From Planctomycetota bacterium (GTDB taxonomy: Bacteria; Planctomycetota; Phycisphaerae; Phycisphaerales; SM1A02), in NCBI GenBank assembly GCA_022568135.1, contig JADFFQ010000039.1, forward strand, positions 1 through 40,364: DNA of 40,364 bases, given 5' to 3'. The notes under the pieces are model-generated. The model had not been told where the DNA came from and did not search any database. It saw only the letters and a list, made by a program, of their open reading frames with translations. The position numbers and the translations under genes are program-made. Shown here in pieces: positions 9,316 to 17,415 of this stretch; the stretch's first letter is position 1, and each line of letters starts with the position of its first letter.

Positions 9316-10028
9316 AGCACACCCGCCTGCGCGCCAGGAACTTTGCCAGCGTGCTGAAGAGGCGCCGCAAGGCGCCCCTTCCCACCCTGCCCGAGCTGGA
9401 TGACCCCATCGCCGTGCTCGTGATGTCATTGCTGATGTGGGAGACGACGACTGCCAAGGCCGCCGCGGCATACAAGCGCATCATGGACCGCATTGTGGAT
9501 TTCAATGACCTTCGCGTGTCGATGCCGCACGAGGTCGTTGGGTTGATCGGCTCGCGATACCCGTTGGCGCTGCAGCGATGCCAGCGCCTGCGGGCTGTGC
9601 TGCGCGATACGTACAATCGCGAGCACGCGATGAGCCTCAAGCGATTGCATACCCTGGGCAAACGAGAGATCAAGGCATACATCAGATCGCTGGACGGCAT
9701 CGTCCCCTACGCTGCGGATCGGGTCATGTTGTTGTGCTTCGACACGCACTGCCTCCCTGTCGATGACCGGCTTCGCCGCGCGCTGGTGAAGGCGCAAGCG
9801 TGTGACGACTCGGTGCAGATCAGCGAGCTTGCATCGTGGCTGGCTCGACAGGTCAAGGCCGCCGATGCGGTGGCGACCCACTCGACTCTCCAGGCGTTGG
9901 CCGATCGCCTCCCAACTGCCGCAGCCGCCCCCGCACCTGCGAGGTCATCGGCAAGTGGATCTACCGCCAAGGACGCCAAAGCCATCACCCCGTCGAGGAA
10001 GACGTCAGCCAAATCACGAACCGGATGA
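9312..10028 (+). CDS. Endonuclease III-like HhH protein lacking the catalytic lysine
   Basis: 238 residues, starting at a GTG that overlaps the rbfA stop (GTGA). Residues about 30-175 resemble the HhH-GPD fold of endonuclease III: an N-terminal helix (DPIAVLVMSLLMWETTTAKA), then a hairpin segment, LDGIVPYAADRVMLLCF, at the place of the usual LPGVGRKTANVVLNTAF, followed by PVDDRLRRAL. The Asp equivalent (VDD) is kept, but the lyase Lys of GRKTAN is replaced (PYAAD). No C-terminal Fe-S cysteine cluster is seen; the tail is Ala/Ser/Lys-rich. Known family members cut damaged bases; this one may be a monofunctional glycosylase or a non-catalytic DNA-binding relative. Its position between rbfA and yebC is unusual for a repair gene. 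The fold call is by eye. Confidence 0.6.
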   Translation: MKHTRLRARNFASVLKRRRKAPLPTLPELDDPIAVLVMSLLMWETTTAKAAAAYKRIMDRIVDFNDLRVSMPHEVVGLIGSRYPLALQRCQRLRAVLRDTYNREHAMSLKRLHTLGKREIKAYIRSLDGIVPYAADRVMLLCFDTHCLPVDDRLRRALVKAQACDDSVQISELASWLARQVKAADAVATHSTLQALADRLPTAAAAPAPARSSASGSTAKDAKAITPSRKTSAKSRTG

Positions 10029-10118
10029 ACGCCGGAGGATGCCTCAGCTGGTGAGGCCCCAAAGACGCCGCCACCTTCGAGGACATGGACGTGAGCGGGA
10101 CGCCGGGAGACGCCAACC

Positions 10119-10865
10119 ATGGCCGGCCATAGCAAATGGGCCAACATCAAGCACCGCAAGGCGCGCCAGGATGCCGCCAAGGGAAAGACGTGGTCCAAGT
10201 GCAGCCGGGCCATTATTGTCGCGGCGCGCCAGGGCGGTGATCCCGATTTCAACCTCGCCCTGCGCTACGCCATCGACGAGGCCAAAGCCGCCAACATGCC
10301 CAAAGACACCATCGCCAAGGCGATCAAGCGCGGCACCGGGGTGTCAGGGGGCACTGCGTTCGAGGAAGTGCGCTATGAAGGCTATGGACCGGCCGGCGTC
10401 GCCATCATCGTCGATTGCCTCACCGACAACGTCAATCGCACCGCGCCGGAGATGCGCAAGCTGTTCGAGAAGCATGGCGGCAACCTCGCCAAGCCCGGCG
10501 CCGTCGCCTTCGGCTTCGAGCAAAAGGGGCTGCTGTTGATCGAGGCGGCCAAGGCGACCGAAGATCAACTCATGGAGGCTGTGCTCGAAGCCGGAGCGGA
10601 TGATGTGGCCGAGTCAGACGGGGCGTGGGAGGTGACCTGTCCGCCGGGGGACCTCCAGGCCGTCAAGGAGGCGCTAGGCGCTGCCGAGATTGAGCCGGAC
10701 TCAGCCGAGATCACCATGCTGCCGGCGACGACCGTTGCCTGCGACCCCGCCATCGCCGCCAAAGTGCTCCGCCTCATCGACGCTCTGGAAGACCACGACG
10801 ACGTGCAGAAGGTGTTCCACAACGCCGACATCCCCGACGAGGTGATGCAAAGGCTTGAGGCTTGA
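10119..10865 (+). CDS. yebC: YebC/PmpR family protein (TACO1-like)
   Basis: 248 residues, the normal family length. The N-terminus MAGHSKWANIKHRKARQDAA is diagnostic, followed by the conserved region around residues 30-80 and GYGPAGVAIIVDCLTDNVNR. Family members bind DNA as regulators or, as shown for TACO1 and YebC2, relieve ribosome stalling. Its position downstream of nusA-infB-rbfA favours a translation role here, which is inference. The stop codon lies inside a heptamer repeat, so the last residues RLEA are repeat-encoded. About 90 bp separate it from the HhH gene. Confidence 0.95.
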   Translation: MAGHSKWANIKHRKARQDAAKGKTWSKCSRAIIVAARQGGDPDFNLALRYAIDEAKAANMPKDTIAKAIKRGTGVSGGTAFEEVRYEGYGPAGVAIIVDCLTDNVNRTAPEMRKLFEKHGGNLAKPGAVAFGFEQKGLLLIEAAKATEDQLMEAVLEAGADDVAESDGAWEVTCPPGDLQAVKEALGAAEIEPDSAEITMLPATTVACDPAIAAKVLRLIDALEDHDDVQKVFHNADIPDEVMQRLEA

Positions 10866-10915
10866 GACTTGAGGCGCGATCATGGGTCTGACCCTCGATG
10901 CCTTGATGCCTCATG
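10851..10915. repeat. Heptamer plus octamer repeats at the yebC-acyP junction
   Basis: Three heptamers AGGCTTG, AGGCTTG, AGACTTG (10851-10871) include the yebC stop codon. After about 20 bp, octamers CCTCGATG (10893-10900) and CCTTGATG (10901-10908) are followed by a shortened CCTCATG whose ATG (10913-10915) is the acyP start codon. The repeats therefore supply the stop of one gene and the start of the next. Confidence 0.85.
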
Positions 10916-11188
10916 CCTTCTTCCCGCTACGACATCACTTTCACCGGCCGGGTGCAGGGCGTGAACTTCCGCTGGACGACCAGCCGCGTCGCCCAGCGGT
11001 TGAATGTCGCCGGCTGGGTGCGCAACGAACCGGACGGCTCGGTGCGCTGCGTGGCCGAAGGTGAACCGCAGGAACTCGACGCGTTCGTGAAAGCCGTCGA
11101 GGATGCGATGGCCGGCTACATCAATGAAACGAAGATCACCACCACCGCCGCTGCAGGCGATCTGGACGGCTTCACCGTGCGCTATTGA
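10913..11188 (+). CDS. acyP: Acylphosphatase
   Basis: 91 residues, normal for the family. The signature GRVQGVNFRW (12-21) provides the phosphate-binding loop and Arg20, and GWVRNEPDGSV (34-44) provides the catalytic Asn38. The enzyme hydrolyses acyl phosphates such as acetyl phosphate or 1,3-bisphosphoglycerate in the cytoplasm. The start ATG lies in the last unit of an octamer repeat, and no separate RBS is evident, so translation may rely on coupling to yebC or be weak. After the stop there is a hairpin, CGCGGCC (11205-11211) with GGCCGCG (11216-11222), that could end the transcript. Confidence 0.93.
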   Translation: MPSSRYDITFTGRVQGVNFRWTTSRVAQRLNVAGWVRNEPDGSVRCVAEGEPQELDAFVKAVEDAMAGYINETKITTTAAAGDLDGFTVRY

Positions 11189-11477
11189 TCGCGCCTCGTG
11201 TAGCCGCGGCCTCCGGGCCGCGTCTATTGAACGCTGTTTTCAAACATTACTCTTGCCGCTACGCGTCGCGCCGCGTGCTGCCCATAAAGCCGTCCCGATT
11301 CCACCTGTCCCGATTCAATCGGGATCGGGAGTGGTCGCAGTCTTCCTTCGTTTGCCCAACAGAGCCTACGAGCAGGTGCGTGCGAAGCGGTTTGGGCCCA
11401 GCCGCACCGAGCATCTCGTCTTTTCCTTGAAGAGCACCCGCCCGGCGTGGTATGCTTGACTTACAGGAGGTCTTCAT
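11189..11477 (+). other. Intergenic region with hairpins
   Basis: About 290 bp with no convincing gene. Besides the 7-bp hairpin at 11205-11222 it has a near-perfect palindrome near 11310-11325 (TCCCGATT, one base, AATCGGGA). A good Shine-Dalgarno sequence (AGGAGG, 11465-11470) at its right end serves the next gene. Confidence 0.4.
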
Positions 11478-11837
11478 ATCGAGAATCACACCATCACAAC
11501 GATCACCTGCCACCCACCAGCGATCAGCCGATCCCTCGTGCTGACCGCTTCCTGGCTGACTGCTTCCTTGCTGCCATGCAGCCCCGGCTGGGCGCAGTGC
11601 CCGGTCGCGCCCGATAGTCTCAACGAGCTGGTCAAGCTCACCGCCTCTGACGGCTTGCCGCTTTACTGGTTCGGCCGGTCTGTTTCCATCAGCGGCGACG
11701 TGGGCATACTCGATCTGCTTGCGCTGCTGGCCGCATGGGGATCCAACCCCGGCCATCCCGCCGACTTCAACAACGACGGTAACGTCGGCATTCTCGACCT
11801 GCTCGCATTGCTCGCCAACTGGGGCCCGTGCGCGTAG
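11478..11837 (+). CDS. Small secreted dockerin-tailed protein, probable AUC start
   Basis: A perfect AGGAGG at 11465-11470 is followed after 7 nt by ATC at 11478, in frame with the rest of the gene; no ATG, GTG or TTG occupies that place. Starting there gives 119 residues with a basic or polar N-terminus and a hydrophobic signal peptide ending near GWAQC. The next standard start, GTG at 11538, has no RBS. After about 40 unremarkable residues come two dockerin-like half modules, VGILDLLALLAAWG and VGILDLLALLANWG, ending GPCA. In this bacterial group such modules are common C-terminal tails on secreted proteins. The passenger part is very short, so this could be a truncated remnant. A strong hairpin follows at 11845-11866. 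Confidence 0.55.
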   Translation: MENHTITTITCHPPAISRSLVLTASWLTASLLPCSPGWAQCPVAPDSLNELVKLTASDGLPLYWFGRSVSISGDVGILDLLALLAAWGSNPGHPADFNNDGNVGILDLLALLANWGPCA

Positions 11838-11844
11838 ATGTTTA

Positions 11845-11866
11845 GCCCCGCCGGCCACGGCGGGGC
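11845..11866 (+). terminator. Perfect 9-bp hairpin after the small dockerin gene
   Basis: GCCCCGCCG (11845-11853), a 4-nt loop (GCCA) and CGGCGGGGC (11858-11866) form a perfect stem 8 bp after the stop codon. There is no U-tract, so it may terminate only weakly or protect the mRNA end. Confidence 0.5.
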
Positions 11867-12430
11867 GATCGTCAACGGACGCTGGTCGGCGCGTCGGCGC
11901 CTCCAGCTTCGCGTGCCTGAGAGCGGGGATCTTCCAAACACAATTCCGCCACAGGCGGATCACTCGCGGCGTGACGCGACACTTGCGCGCACGGTGGGTG
12001 GAGGTCGCGCCGGCGGTGCCCGGTGGGCGACGGAGCCATGGGCGTCCCCTCTCGGCCAAGGGTGGGGCACGCTCTCGGCGGGTGGCAAGTACCCATAACA
12101 TGCTGTTACATAATAGATTACAATAAGAACCGTCCGCGGATCGCCTCCCCGCCCGCCGGTCGCCGCTCCTGGGCAGGACCGGCACCGCCCCTCGCCGCTC
12201 AGCGGATAAACCTCCGCAGAATACTGGCGTGCCCCGCCGTTGCGCGGTACACTGGAGTGTGGTGTGTCCGTGGAATGGGCGCGCCATCGGGGGCGTTGAA
12301 TCCCTTCGGCGGGGCTCACACGCTCGTGTTTCGCTTCTGTTCTGACGGGTCGGCGGTAGCCCAAAGGACCCTCCACCGCTGACGGCCTCGGCCTGAGTAC
12401 CAAGCCAATTCAAAGACTATGGAGGTAGGA
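11867..12430 (+). other. Intergenic region with an AT-rich promoter-like patch
   Basis: About 560 bp without a gene that can be supported; open frames on the minus strand are antisense of the dockerin region or show no family resemblance. Seen here: a CCGCC/GGCGG hairpin near 11948-11960, an isolated AT-rich patch (about 12093-12127) with ATAACA (12095-12100), an 18-bp gap and TACAAT (12119-12124), and a Shine-Dalgarno sequence GGAGG at 12421-12425 for the next gene. If the patch is a promoter, the leader would be about 300 nt. Confidence 0.35.
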
Positions 12431-14248
12431 ATGTACCGAGCAAGTCTGAGTATCGCGATGATGTTGGCAATGGGCGGTACGCCGGCGATCGCCGGCCAGT
12501 TGCCTGGCACGTTGAACTTCGCGAACGTGACTTCCGGCCGTATCAACCAAACGGTGGCGGAAGTGCCCAGCAACGAAAAGGAGGTCGAGTTCGGCGACTT
12601 TGACAACGACGGCGATCTGGACGTCGTGATCGCCGTCGCCCACAGCGACTTCGGCACGCGCCGCAACAAGCTGTACCGCAACGACGGCGGCGTGTTCAAC
12701 GAGGTCAGCGGCGCACCGATCATCCCCGGCTTCAGCGGCGCCGATGTGAGCCGCAACGTGTTCTTGCGCGATTTCAACGAGGATGGCTGGCTGGACATCT
12801 GGATCATCAACGACTCCAACACCGGTGGCTTCGGTGGCAGGGACCACCTGTTCCTGGCCCAACATGCCGGGGGCGTCTTTACCCACTTTCAGCTTCAACC
12901 CGACTCCGCCATCCCCGGCAACGGTGTGACCGGCTCGGCATGCGCCGGCGTGTCGATCGACGCTGATCTGGACGGCGACTTCGACGTCTACGCGGGCAAC
13001 TACCCCAACAACGCGCAGGACCGCATGTATCTCAATAACGGCGCCGGCATCTTCACTGATGTCACCGGCGCGATGGTGCCGACCGCCTCGAACTACGTCG
13101 TGGACGTTTCTTCCGCCGACATGAACGGCGACGGAAAGCTCGACCTGCTGATCGGTAACTGGCCCGCCTTTGGCGGTAACTGGGTTTACTACAACGACAA
13201 CAACGGTGCCGGCAGCGGTGTCGGCGACTTCAAGTACGCTGGCAGCACGCAATCCCTCGGCGGCGCGAGTGCCAACGAGAATGGCATGGAGCCGGGCGAC
13301 TTTGACGGCGACGGGGATCAGGACATCTACTGGACCAATCACATCGCCAGCACCGTCGACCGCATCCTCCGCAATGATGGCAACAACGCCATCAACAAGG
13401 CCATCTTCACCACCCTCAACATCCTGCCGCCCTCCGTGATCGCCCGCATGTCGCGCAAGGCGACGGTCGCCGACCTCAACGATGACGGGCGGCTCGACAT
13501 CTTCGTCATGAAGGAAAGCAGCACGACCAGTCGGCCGACGATCCTGCGCAACACCTCCGTCAACGGCGTCATATCGTTCGTCGATTGGACGCCGAACCCC
13601 GCCTTCCCCCAGGGCTCCATGCACCTGGGCTGGCACGCGGCACTCTTCGACACCAACGGCGACGGTGATCTGGACATCTTCCTCGGCGGCTGGACCAACG
13701 ATCATCTGTTCGAGCAGGTGCCGGCCAACGAGTACACGGAGGGTGATCTGGTCGGCGGGGTGATCCCCAACGTGTACAACCAGGACCCGGCCGCGGTCCT
13801 CGGCTCCGCGATCCAGGGCGAAGCGGACACCTACACCATCAACGGCCTGGGGACCAACGCGTTCATCTCCGTGGTGCTCAACGGTCCCGATGATTACCAG
13901 TTAGAGATCCTCGACGCCAATGACGTGGTCTTGATGATCGTCGATCGCGGGGGAATCGGCGTGGAGGAGGCGGCGCAGTTCGACCCGCCCGGCTCACCGA
14001 CCACGCTGAAGCTCCGCGTCACCGTGCTCGATTGCGCCAACGCCTACGACCTCGACGGCGACTGCACGGTGGGCATCCTCGACCTCCTGTCACTGCTCGC
14101 AGCCTGGGGACCCAATCGCGGCCATCCCGCCGACTTCGACGGCGACGGCACCGTGGGCATCCTCGACCTGCTCGCGTTGGTGGCCAACTGGGGTGGGGGT
14201 GGGGGCGCCAACGACTATATCCTAGAGGTCTTGTCGCGCAACACCTGA
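12431..14248 (+). CDS. Secreted VCBS/FG-GAP repeat protein with dockerin-like tail
   Basis: 605 residues from the ATG at 12431; GGAGG at 12421-12425 overlaps an earlier in-frame ATG (12419), so the later one is preferred. A signal peptide (MYRASLSIAMMLAMGGTPAIAG) is followed by at least seven VCBS/FG-GAP calcium-binding motifs: DFDNDGDLDVVI, DFNEDGWLDIWI, DADLDGDFDVYA, DMNGDGKLDLLI, DFDGDGDQDIYW, DLNDDGRLDIFV and DTNGDGDLDIFL. These build a beta-propeller. A PPC-like beta domain (about 440-540) and two dockerin-like half modules follow. Unlike its relatives, which end ANWGPCP or similar, it continues after ANWG with a Gly run and 13 more residues, as if the original stop was lost. Likely a cell-surface or exported protein of unknown ligand. 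Confidence 0.85.
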   Translation: MYRASLSIAMMLAMGGTPAIAGQLPGTLNFANVTSGRINQTVAEVPSNEKEVEFGDFDNDGDLDVVIAVAHSDFGTRRNKLYRNDGGVFNEVSGAPIIPGFSGADVSRNVFLRDFNEDGWLDIWIINDSNTGGFGGRDHLFLAQHAGGVFTHFQLQPDSAIPGNGVTGSACAGVSIDADLDGDFDVYAGNYPNNAQDRMYLNNGAGIFTDVTGAMVPTASNYVVDVSSADMNGDGKLDLLIGNWPAFGGNWVYYNDNNGAGSGVGDFKYAGSTQSLGGASANENGMEPGDFDGDGDQDIYWTNHIASTVDRILRNDGNNAINKAIFTTLNILPPSVIARMSRKATVADLNDDGRLDIFVMKESSTTSRPTILRNTSVNGVISFVDWTPNPAFPQGSMHLGWHAALFDTNGDGDLDIFLGGWTNDHLFEQVPANEYTEGDLVGGVIPNVYNQDPAAVLGSAIQGEADTYTINGLGTNAFISVVLNGPDDYQLEILDANDVVLMIVDRGGIGVEEAAQFDPPGSPTTLKLRVTVLDCANAYDLDGDCTVGILDLLSLLAAWGPNRGHPADFDGDGTVGILDLLALVANWGGGGGANDYILEVLSRNT

Positions 14249-14251
14249 TCC

Positions 14252-14475
14252 ACTGGTAGCGCCGGCCGAACCTCAACCGCCGCCGCGAATCTCGACGGCT
14301 CGGGCAGCGTCGGCGTGTCCGATCTCCGCTCGCTGCCGACAAGTTGGGGCCGGTGTCCGCCCAAGGCGGACTGCCCCGCCGACTTCGATGGCGACGGTCC
14401 CGGCGCGCCGGGATCGGCATCCTCGGCCTGCTCACCCGCCGCGGCGGGCTGGCCAACTGGGGTCCGTGTCCGTAG
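14252..14475 (+). pseudogene. Frameshifted dockerin-module relic
   Basis: Just after the previous gene, one frame reads NLDGSGSVGVSDLRSL, then SWGRCPP and CPADFDGDG. Near 14400-14415 the homology moves to another frame reading IGILGLLTRRGGLANWGPCP, followed by TAG at 14473-14475. The pieces match the ends of the intact dockerin genes in the window (VGILDLLTLLANWGPCP). No start codon or passenger domain is left. It is probably the 3' remnant of a duplicated dockerin gene, broken by an indel. Confidence 0.75.
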
Positions 14476-14532
14476 CTGCACTGTAAACGGGACGCGCGGG
14501 ACGGTCAGTCGTCCTGCTCGTTCAAGTCCACT

Positions 14533-17415
14533 TCATCGGGCAACTTCCGCGCGCCACTCGGCGGCCTCGTCAGGCTTGTCCCAAGCCTCGTACAGCTCGA
14601 CAAGGACCCTGATCACGTCGGCCGTTCGGTCCTCGATCGCCAGGAGCATCGTTTCGGCGTCCTCGTACCGGCGTAGCATCGTCAGGCACTCGGCGTGGTG
14701 CAGGACGATCTCCGGCAACGGTTGCCCGAGGAACGACTCCGGGTCGTCGCGGTAGGCCGACTCGATTTCCTCGAAGAGGGCCAGTGCATCATCGAGCCGG
14801 CCGAGGTCGCGCTGGGCGCACGCGAGGGTGTCGATCGCGTTCACCATGCTCTGGTCCGGGATCGCACGCGCGCGCCGGTAACCGGCGACCGCCTTGAGCG
14901 CCAGCGTCTCGGCCGCTTCGTACGATCCCTGTTGCCAGAGCGACCACGCCACCCTGCTCATCGCTTTGCGCTCCCTCGAATCGTCAGGGCTCAGCTCGTC
15001 CCGGGCGATTCGAAACGCTTGGTTTGCGCGTTCATCCGCCTCGCCGCTCTTACCGCTCATCCTGAGAACGACGCTGAATCGAGCCTGTTCCTGGGACCTG
15101 TACCAGCTCGGCACGACCACCTGTTCGAAAATCTGCTCCAGGAGACGGTATTGTTCTTCGGCCTCGCCGAGCTGGCCGGCACGGTGCAGGTCGTGGGCGA
15201 ACCGACCGACTTGCGCGGCGGTCGCCGTGTTGTAGAGGCCGTTCGACGCGACGTAGTTCTCGACGATCCGTCGCCGGAGATTGGCCACCTCGGTGTAACG
15301 GCCTCGGCGAGACTCCATGTCGGCCAATGCCTTCAGCACGTCGGAACCGAGCGGAGTCTTCTCGCCCTTATACGCAACGTTCCACTCGTGCGCGAATTGG
15401 AAGTAGCGCTGGGCCTCGTCCCACTGACCGCGCCGGGACGCGACCAAACCACGAGCCCGGACGAGGAAGCCCCTGATCGGGTGCCGGCCGTCCGCCGTCT
15501 CCTGCAGCTCCTGCTCCGCGGCGTCGAGCACTTCTTCCGCTTCGTCGAGCCGGCCGAGCCCGCACAGCGCATGTCCGAGGAAGGTTTTGGGGACGAAACC
15601 GGCGAGATCGAGCGACCGCTCGCTGGACTCCACGATCTGAATCATCCGGCGGCACACGTCCGCCATCTCTACGAGCCGCCCCTGGTTCATCAGGACGACC
15701 GTCAGGCCGCGCATGGCGCGCAGCGTTCGTTCATCGGACGGTTCGGGCATCTTTGCATACTCGGCCAGCACTTCCCGCACGAGCTGCTCGGCCCGCGATC
15801 GCTGATCGAAGAAGAAATTGAGTGTTGTGGCCAGGCCCACCTTGCACTCGAGCGTGTCCGGGTGGGCATCGCCGTACAGTTCCCGCCGCATCTGGAGCGC
15901 CCGTTCGAGATGTCTTCTGCTCTCGACGATGTTCCCGCTCGCGAAGAGGCCCAACCCGCCCCGGTACCGGAAGGTCGCTTCGAGCGCCTGGTCGGAGATC
16001 GGTTTCGGTGTCGCATCGAGCCGATCGAGGGCTTCGGTGAGCACATCGATGAGCTTCACGTTGACCCCGATATCGGCCGGGGCGACCGCGCGATTCTTGG
16101 CGCCGGGGAGGTCGGTTCGAAGCAGAAGCGACTCGAAGAAGTCGTTGTTCTGCGCCGCCATCGCCGCGGTTTCCGCCACCTGCGCTGCCTCGCGATTGAT
16201 TCGGACCGCCTGCGTCGAGATCACCACGAGCGCGACGACGAGGATCACCATGGCCCCGGCAACTCCGCCGACGAGCCCTCGGTTCCTACGCGCGAACTTC
16301 CGCAACTGGTACAACGTGCTCGCCGGCCTCGCCACGATCGGCTCGTCGCTCAGGTATCGCCGGACGTCCGCGGCCAGCTCCGCGGCCGACTGGTAGCGCC
16401 GGTCGCGGTCCTTCTCCAGGGCCTTGGCCACGATCGTGTCGAGGTCGCCGCGGTAAATCCGGCTTATCGAGCTCAGCGGGGTCGGCTCGTCCTCGCGGAT
16501 GATGCGGACGGCCTCGGGGATCGTCTTCTTCTTTAGCTCATAGGGAAGACGCCCCGCCAACAGCTCGTATCCCACGACGCCTAAGGCATAGACATCGCTT
16601 CGGGTATCCAGTTCGGTCACGTCGCCGCCGGCTTGCTCCGGACTCATGTAGGGGATGGTGCCTACGAGCTGACCCACATCCGTCCGTATGGTGGTGGCTT
16701 GAATGTCGGCGTCGGTGGCGCGGGCCACGCCGAAATCGAGAATCTTGGGTTGACCCTCTTCGGTGACAAGAATGTTGCCCGGCTTCAGATCGCGATGGAT
16801 GATCCCCTTTTGGTGGGCGTGCTGGACCGCATCGCAAATCTTGGCGAGCAGCTCCAGGCGTTGGCGGGTGCCTAACGGTGACGCTTGGGCGTACTCCACC
16901 AGCGATCGACCGCGGACGTACTCCATGACAAAGTACGGCTGGGCACCTTCGCCGGTGTCTGCGGTTCCCGCTTCATAGATCTGGGCGATGCCGGGATGTT
17001 GCAATCGTCCCAACACCTGCGCTTCATGCTCGAAGCGTCGCAACAGATTGGCCGAGACCACGCCGGGGCGAATGACCTTCAGGGCGACAAGTCGGGTTGG
17101 CTTGTCCTGCTCGGCGAGAAAGACGGTTCCCATGCCGCCTTCGCCGAGGACGCGAACGACTCTGTATCGGCCGATGAGTTGCCCGAAGCGCTTGCCGAGA
17201 TCCAGCGACACGGCGCCGGTGACGCGAGGCGTCAGGACGGGCTCATCCATGAACTCGCCGGACCCTTCGTCTTGGGCGAGGAGGGACTCGACCTCGGCCC
17301 GCAGCCGCTCGTCTGAGCCACAGCGCTCGCACAGGAAATCGGCGCGCCGCTCGGCCGGTATGTCGATCACGGCGAAGAAAAGTTCTCGCGCTCGATCTTC
17401 AGGGGTCTCGCTCAT
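14533..17415 (-). CDS. Membrane serine/threonine protein kinase with TPR region
   Basis: 960 residues. The kinase domain occupies about 84-365: glycine loop LGEGGMGTVF (90-99), Lys113 in VALKV, HRDLKPGN (207-214), DFG (227-229) and SPEQ (258-261). All catalytic residues are present. A single membrane helix follows at about 380-402 (GLVGGVAGAMVILVVALVVI). The rest (about 410-960) is helical repeat, TPR-like, predicted outside the membrane. The first 60 residues are an acidic helical leader common in planctomycete kinases. The kinase would phosphorylate Ser/Thr of unknown partners in response to something sensed by the TPR part. Its start overlaps the sigma factor's stop by 17 bp, so the two are coupled and likely form one pathway. 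Confidence 0.93.
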   Translation of the reverse strand: MSETPEDRARELFFAVIDIPAERRADFLCERCGSDERLRAEVESLLAQDEGSGEFMDEPVLTPRVTGAVSLDLGKRFGQLIGRYRVVRVLGEGGMGTVFLAEQDKPTRLVALKVIRPGVVSANLLRRFEHEAQVLGRLQHPGIAQIYEAGTADTGEGAQPYFVMEYVRGRSLVEYAQASPLGTRQRLELLAKICDAVQHAHQKGIIHRDLKPGNILVTEEGQPKILDFGVARATDADIQATTIRTDVGQLVGTIPYMSPEQAGGDVTELDTRSDVYALGVVGYELLAGRLPYELKKKTIPEAVRIIREDEPTPLSSISRIYRGDLDTIVAKALEKDRDRRYQSAAELAADVRRYLSDEPIVARPASTLYQLRKFARRNRGLVGGVAGAMVILVVALVVISTQAVRINREAAQVAETAAMAAQNNDFFESLLLRTDLPGAKNRAVAPADIGVNVKLIDVLTEALDRLDATPKPISDQALEATFRYRGGLGLFASGNIVESRRHLERALQMRRELYGDAHPDTLECKVGLATTLNFFFDQRSRAEQLVREVLAEYAKMPEPSDERTLRAMRGLTVVLMNQGRLVEMADVCRRMIQIVESSERSLDLAGFVPKTFLGHALCGLGRLDEAEEVLDAAEQELQETADGRHPIRGFLVRARGLVASRRGQWDEAQRYFQFAHEWNVAYKGEKTPLGSDVLKALADMESRRGRYTEVANLRRRIVENYVASNGLYNTATAAQVGRFAHDLHRAGQLGEAEEQYRLLEQIFEQVVVPSWYRSQEQARFSVVLRMSGKSGEADERANQAFRIARDELSPDDSRERKAMSRVAWSLWQQGSYEAAETLALKAVAGYRRARAIPDQSMVNAIDTLACAQRDLGRLDDALALFEEIESAYRDDPESFLGQPLPEIVLHHAECLTMLRRYEDAETMLLAIEDRTADVIRVLVELYEAWDKPDEAAEWRAEVAR

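Noticed and set aside
11259-12413. 384-codon minus-strand frame across the small dockerin gene and its downstream gap
   Set aside because: Part of it is antisense to the dockerin modules and the rest has no protein-like features or RBS.
12410-13705. 431-codon minus-strand frame opposite the VCBS gene
   Set aside because: Shadow of the repeat-rich coding strand, with no recognisable domain.
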